A stretch of DNA of 64,000 nt from assembly GCA_932294295.1 (NCBI GenBank), contig OW028579.1, positions 31,259,250 through 31,323,249 on the forward strand, given 5' to 3'. This stretch comes from Alitta virens (Eukaryota > Annelida > Polychaeta > Phyllodocida > Nereididae). This document shows, piece by piece, positions 60,227-64,000 of the stretch (position 1 is its first letter; each line of letters begins with the position of its first letter). Position numbers and translations under genes: made by a program. The notes beneath the pieces are model-generated. The model did not search any database and was not told where the DNA came from. It saw nothing but the letters and a program-made list of their open reading frames with translations.

Positions 60227-60308
60227 TACATGGCCAAATGTGCCACGTGCATTTTCCATGCGTTTATCCTAACGCGTGGAAAACGCACGTGGCACAATTG
60301 GCCATATA
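60227..60308. mobile_element. MITE family A, copy 5 (82-bp hairpin)
   Basis: TACATGGCCAAATGTGCCAC and its near-perfect complement GTGGCACAATTGGCCATATA enclose ATTTTCCATGCGTTT / AACGCGTGGAAAACG. The central AAAAACCATGCG part of the other copies is missing, leaving an almost perfect hairpin. Confidence 0.88.
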
Positions 60309-62777
60309 CTACTTGTGGCATCTATGGCTAATAACTATGACTGTCACCCTAAAATATTATATTTTTTACTATTCTACAATTCAAATCCCTGCAGTAACTA
60401 TGATGGTATTACCACAGTTTGTAAATGGAAGATGCCTTCGTGATTTCTTGTGTAAGGCTATACCCTTTTCATCCAAATCACAGAGAGCTCATAAATCATT
60501 CTGTTTCTGAGGATTTCTCTTGAAAGGTTGGCATTCTCTAACAACTCTTTACATAAGCACATACCTTCAGTCAGATGTAAGGTTTCCTAATGTGGTAGCT
60601 CTCTGTGGAATTCTATGTAAAGTGAAGCTAAAAATATCTCTAAAACTCCATAAAGCAAGATTAAACTTCTTCAGGTACACCTACACAAAGTTTTAAGCAT
60701 AATGTTATTGTCCCTCATTGCTTTGGTGTGTAGTTCCATGGGAATGGGCTGGCACAAAGCACTATCAAGTGAACTTAAGCATACAAGATTTGATTTATCA
60801 TTAATGGCATATTTGTTGGTTTTTTGTGATGTTCTGACGTTTTTGCTCTACAATAATATGATGTACTCCAGATAGATTCATCTCATAGGCATCAACTTGG
60901 CATCAACCTTTTATATGGTGCTTCTAATCCCATCTGTAACATATGATGGCACTAACAGATATCACAGAACTACATTACACGAGAGTAGAAGCTGATTGGG
61001 AATAGAGGTTGTGAAAAGGGCAAAAGAGACGTGGCAGCCACAGAAAGGGCAAGTGGGCCTGTGCCTTTGGGAAAGGTCGCTTTGAAATGCTGGCAAACCC
61101 TTTTCTGTTGCCATCAGTTACAGCCAACTTGACTTCAGACCATTTAAATCAACACTTCTGATGCATTCCTGCCATTTATATTTACATTGTTACCCCTCTT
61201 TACGACCATATTGCCATTGCAACCACTCATTTTTGGACCCTATTATACTTCTTTCAAGACAACAATAAGAAAACTTTATCTGAAATAGCATCCGTGTGAC
61301 CACTTTCGCAGTATGTCTGAAAAATCTTTTATCTATATATTTATATATATATATATCTTTTTTTATTTATTATTATTTTTTATTTTCATAATGACATGTA
61401 CAGTGTGCATTGCCATGAAAGTGGCTTGTCCACAGAATAAAAAAATAACTAATTCAAAAGCAACGACAACGATCTGCCATCAAAATAGGCACCACTAAAC
61501 ATCACGAAGGCGTTGCAATGATCTTTAATAAGACCGCAATTTTCTTAGCGAACACTCCACCACTAAGAGCAACAAACGTTGCACCAAAGACAGTCTTACT
61601 GGTCAGGTTCCACTGTACAGTGTACCATTAAATCATATCAGACCACTATAACATAAGTCCATTACCAATACATATATGTATACCCATCTTGATGAGATCC
61701 ACTTGTGTGAATGGCAAGCTCCTATCACACAAAAAAACTTCACAGAAGTATATTTCATGCCAACATTCCCACAGGCTGCAGGGAATAATCTCTGTTGTTT
61801 TTGCACAAAGAAATGAGACAAAAAGGTAGATTATAAAGGTCTCGTCTACAAAGCAACCCCATCTGACATAATCATATGATAGAAGAGGTTTACTAGGAAT
61901 GTGGCTCTTTCATCATTGCTCCCAGTGTGGTGAATATGCCGGGAGGTTTCTTTTTGGTAGAAAAATAATTAATCAGAATTAACATTCCGCTGGAATACAG
62001 TTGTAGGCTATCATAAAACCATAGAAATTTGGGGATAGAAAGGGGTATGTAAAATTGGTTGGTCTCTATAACTAGAACCAATTATCTTCAGTATAAAGGC
62101 AAGATCTATATATAAAACTGCAAAACTCTACTGTTGAACGAGTGGCACAGGTTTTCAGAACACCAAATTAATATAGACTTTACGTAATGATCGGGTAGAG
62201 TACTTTGATAGTGTGCAGGTATTGGTCATCCTTTAAATAGAGCATCAAACTCGATCCAAGCTCTTAATTGTAAAATTAAGGGCTTCAAAAATGAAACATG
62301 AGACAACTTTCTACAGTTGCATTATTTTGTTCAAATTTATCTAAATTTTTGTTAAAATCAACAAAAAACTGGGCTGTCAACAATATAATTCCAATTTAGA
62401 TCTCATGTAATGAACAGCGTCACCCAAGGAGCCACAATCTTACCCATATGTTTAACACCGTAAATCCTGCGAATGTAACATCAGTGGGAATACTGAAGAT
62501 GCAACGAATCACATTAAGGCTTTAGCATATTTACTCAGGTGCCCACTCTCAACCCCCATTATTTACCGACAAACTATTCCTTCATGTCAGGCCTCCTAAT
62601 TAGTACTATTCCTGATCTTATATTACCAATGAGTAAAACAGCCATCTTTCCAGTTTTGGGCTTAAACAAAGGGAGTCCATATTTGTCAAGAAGTCAAGAA
62701 ATGCACACAGGCTACATTACAATCAGGACTACCTATTTGTAAGGTAGCCATAACATTGACGTTTCAATATATATGAA

Positions 62778-62968
62778 GCGTGGTGGTGGTGGATTAGGGC
62801 TTTACGTCCTGTATTTCTGCACCTGATTGGCTAATTAGGGCAGTTAGGGACCATGGCAATGAGACGAAGGATGAAACAGCCATCCAACATAGGCTCGACC
62901 GGGAATTGAACCCGGGACCCAGTGGTTGGAAGCCCAGAATGCTACCACTGAGCTAGGCACCCACCCCC
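62778..62968 (-). mobile_element. tRNA-derived SINE, copy 8
   Basis: Head TAGCTCAGTGGTAGCATTCT, B box GGGTTCAATTCCCGG, full body and (CCA)n tail of subfamily 1. The flanks show a short, less certain duplication (AATATATAT against AGTATATAT). Confidence 0.9.
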
Positions 62969-63655
62969 AGTATATATTACTTATTGGTTAGTGCTCACAA
63001 GCAGAGCAAAAGCTGCTCATACAAAGGATGGGCTTTCTCAGAATGCTAAGTACAAGCATCGTCATCATTACTTGGAAAAGCTGAGAAAGGAACATTGTAA
63101 GAAATTAGTTTTAATTCCAGTGGAACATGCACGTTTTCTCCTTTTTTTTAATATTTATAATGTGAATCTGCTGTTATTTTATAATAATGAATTAGATACC
63201 TATTTCAATGGAGATATTACCACAGATAAGAATTCTATTTTAGAATGATTATATTTTTTTGTGATGACAATCAGCATGTCAGCCATTTTGTTGTTGCCTT
63301 GGTGAAAAATACTGCACCATTCAGTACTTGTTTCTTATATTCATATAACTAAAAAAGCAGATAAAGATATAGGTAATTACAAATACATATGCTACACTGC
63401 ATCAACAGATAAACATGTTGTGTATTATATACTTGGGTGGAAGATACAACTCATTTCTCACATCATTATTTACATGTGACACGACATGGCTGCAAATAAA
63501 GGTATACACGCGTGTTACCACAGACATTGCCTGTGTTATTCTGTCATTATCAAGCAAAGCCATAATGACAATGGTTTCTATGAATAGTTTTGTAATTGTA
63601 GCATCATTATCTATATTTAGGTAAAATCTAACACTAAAGAAGTAGTTAGTATATG

Positions 63656-63844
63656 ATTGGTGGAGGCCTAGCTTAGTGGTAGTGCTCTGGGCCTCCAACC
63701 ACTGAGTCCCGGGTTCAATTCCCAATCGAGCCTATGTTGGATAGCTGTTTCATCCATCATCTCATTGCCATGGTCCCTGCCTGTCTTAATTAGCCCATCA
63801 GGTGCAGAAATAGAGGACATAAAGCCCTAATCCACCCACCCACT
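63656..63844 (+). mobile_element. tRNA-derived SINE, copy 9
   Basis: Plus-strand copy: CTAGCTTAGTGGTAGTGCTC, then CCTCCAACCACTGAGTCC, B box GGGTTCAATTCCCAA, the body, and a CCACCCACC tail. Target-site duplication AGTTAGTATATG (63,644-63,655) and AGTTAGTACATG (63,845-63,856). Confidence 0.93.
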
Positions 63845-64000
63845 AGTTAGTACATGTGCTTAAGTACTTTTGTGGTCAAACAGTTACGTGTAACTGATTT
63901 TGTCCTTGCCCGTTCCATTATTCGACATATGATAATAATAACAATGAAGACAATATGTCCAAATCCTGAAAAGACAAGTAGCAAACTATGCGAACTAAAC

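Larger units (their letters stand above)
38042..64000. other. Upstream region without recognised genes
   Basis: Lies 5' of the exchanger's first coding exon. Because that exon has a splice acceptor, some of this region may be a further intron with an untranslated exon I cannot see. It contains SINEs, MITEs, microsatellites and the inverted repeat and LINE relics listed separately. The stretches 38,050-40,060, 40,290-41,850, 41,900-42,530, 43,150-43,900, 46,000-47,380, 47,930-49,120, 50,000-52,370, 52,900-53,680, 53,840-55,270, 55,340-56,680, 57,870-60,220 and 60,310-62,770 show nothing nameable beyond short chance ORFs and a degenerate GTGTGATAAACA-type repeat near 58,186-58,320. Confidence 0.6.

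Overview
This window is eukaryotic, from an animal with large introns. Most of it is AT-rich, repeat-laden noncoding DNA, and only short exons with GT/AG splice boundaries interrupt it. I think it comes from a marine invertebrate, but the phylum cannot be settled from the sequence. There are no bacterial-style operons. The longest ORF is about 140 codons and is not a gene. The repeats are metazoan in type: tRNA-derived SINEs, palindromic MITEs, CR1/L2-like LINE tails, minisatellites and GATA/TATC microsatellites.

One gene is clearly recognisable. It is a K+-dependent Na+/Ca2+ exchanger (NCKX, SLC24 family) on the minus strand, running from about 38,041 leftward to about 5,293 and probably out of the window at position 1. 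Six exons (37,854-38,041; 25,151-25,303; 24,079-24,262; 8,299-8,356; 7,022-7,221; 5,293-5,419) join in phase, all with GT donors and AG acceptors. Together they give about 303 residues: an N-terminal hydrophobic anchor, a variable extracellular stretch, the alpha-1 repeat with its AAGSSAPEL motif, the following membrane segments, and the start of the acidic cytoplasmic loop. A serine-rich open frame at 1-330 (or 1-351) is either the next loop exon or the first exon of another gene. The alpha-2 half of the exchanger lies outside the window.

The introns total about 36 kb and hold most of the other structure. Intron 1 (25,304-37,853) carries a 35-bp minisatellite with a higher-order pattern, a 21-bp tandem array, an imperfect foldback and several SINE and MITE copies. 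Intron 3 (8,357-24,078) carries a roughly 960-bp CTAG-rich minisatellite, a TATC microsatellite block, a 144-bp direct duplication, SINEs, MITEs and a 5'-truncated LINE with a target-site duplication. Intron 5 (5,420-7,021) is largely MITE sequence, including one MITE with a LINE nested inside it.

From 38,042 to 64,000 I recognise no protein-coding exon. The first coding exon is preceded by a good splice acceptor, so a 5' untranslated exon or promoter may lie in that stretch or beyond it. The region holds more SINEs, MITEs, microsatellites, a 60-bp inverted-repeat pair about 0.73 kb apart, and a weak relic of a reverse transcriptase.

The best-supported repeat result is a tRNA-derived SINE family with nine copies, eight of them bounded by clear direct target-site duplications of 11-15 bp. 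The most interesting inference is that the terminus of one MITE supplies the only obvious branch-point motif for exon 4 of the exchanger. I found no convincing novel multi-gene system.
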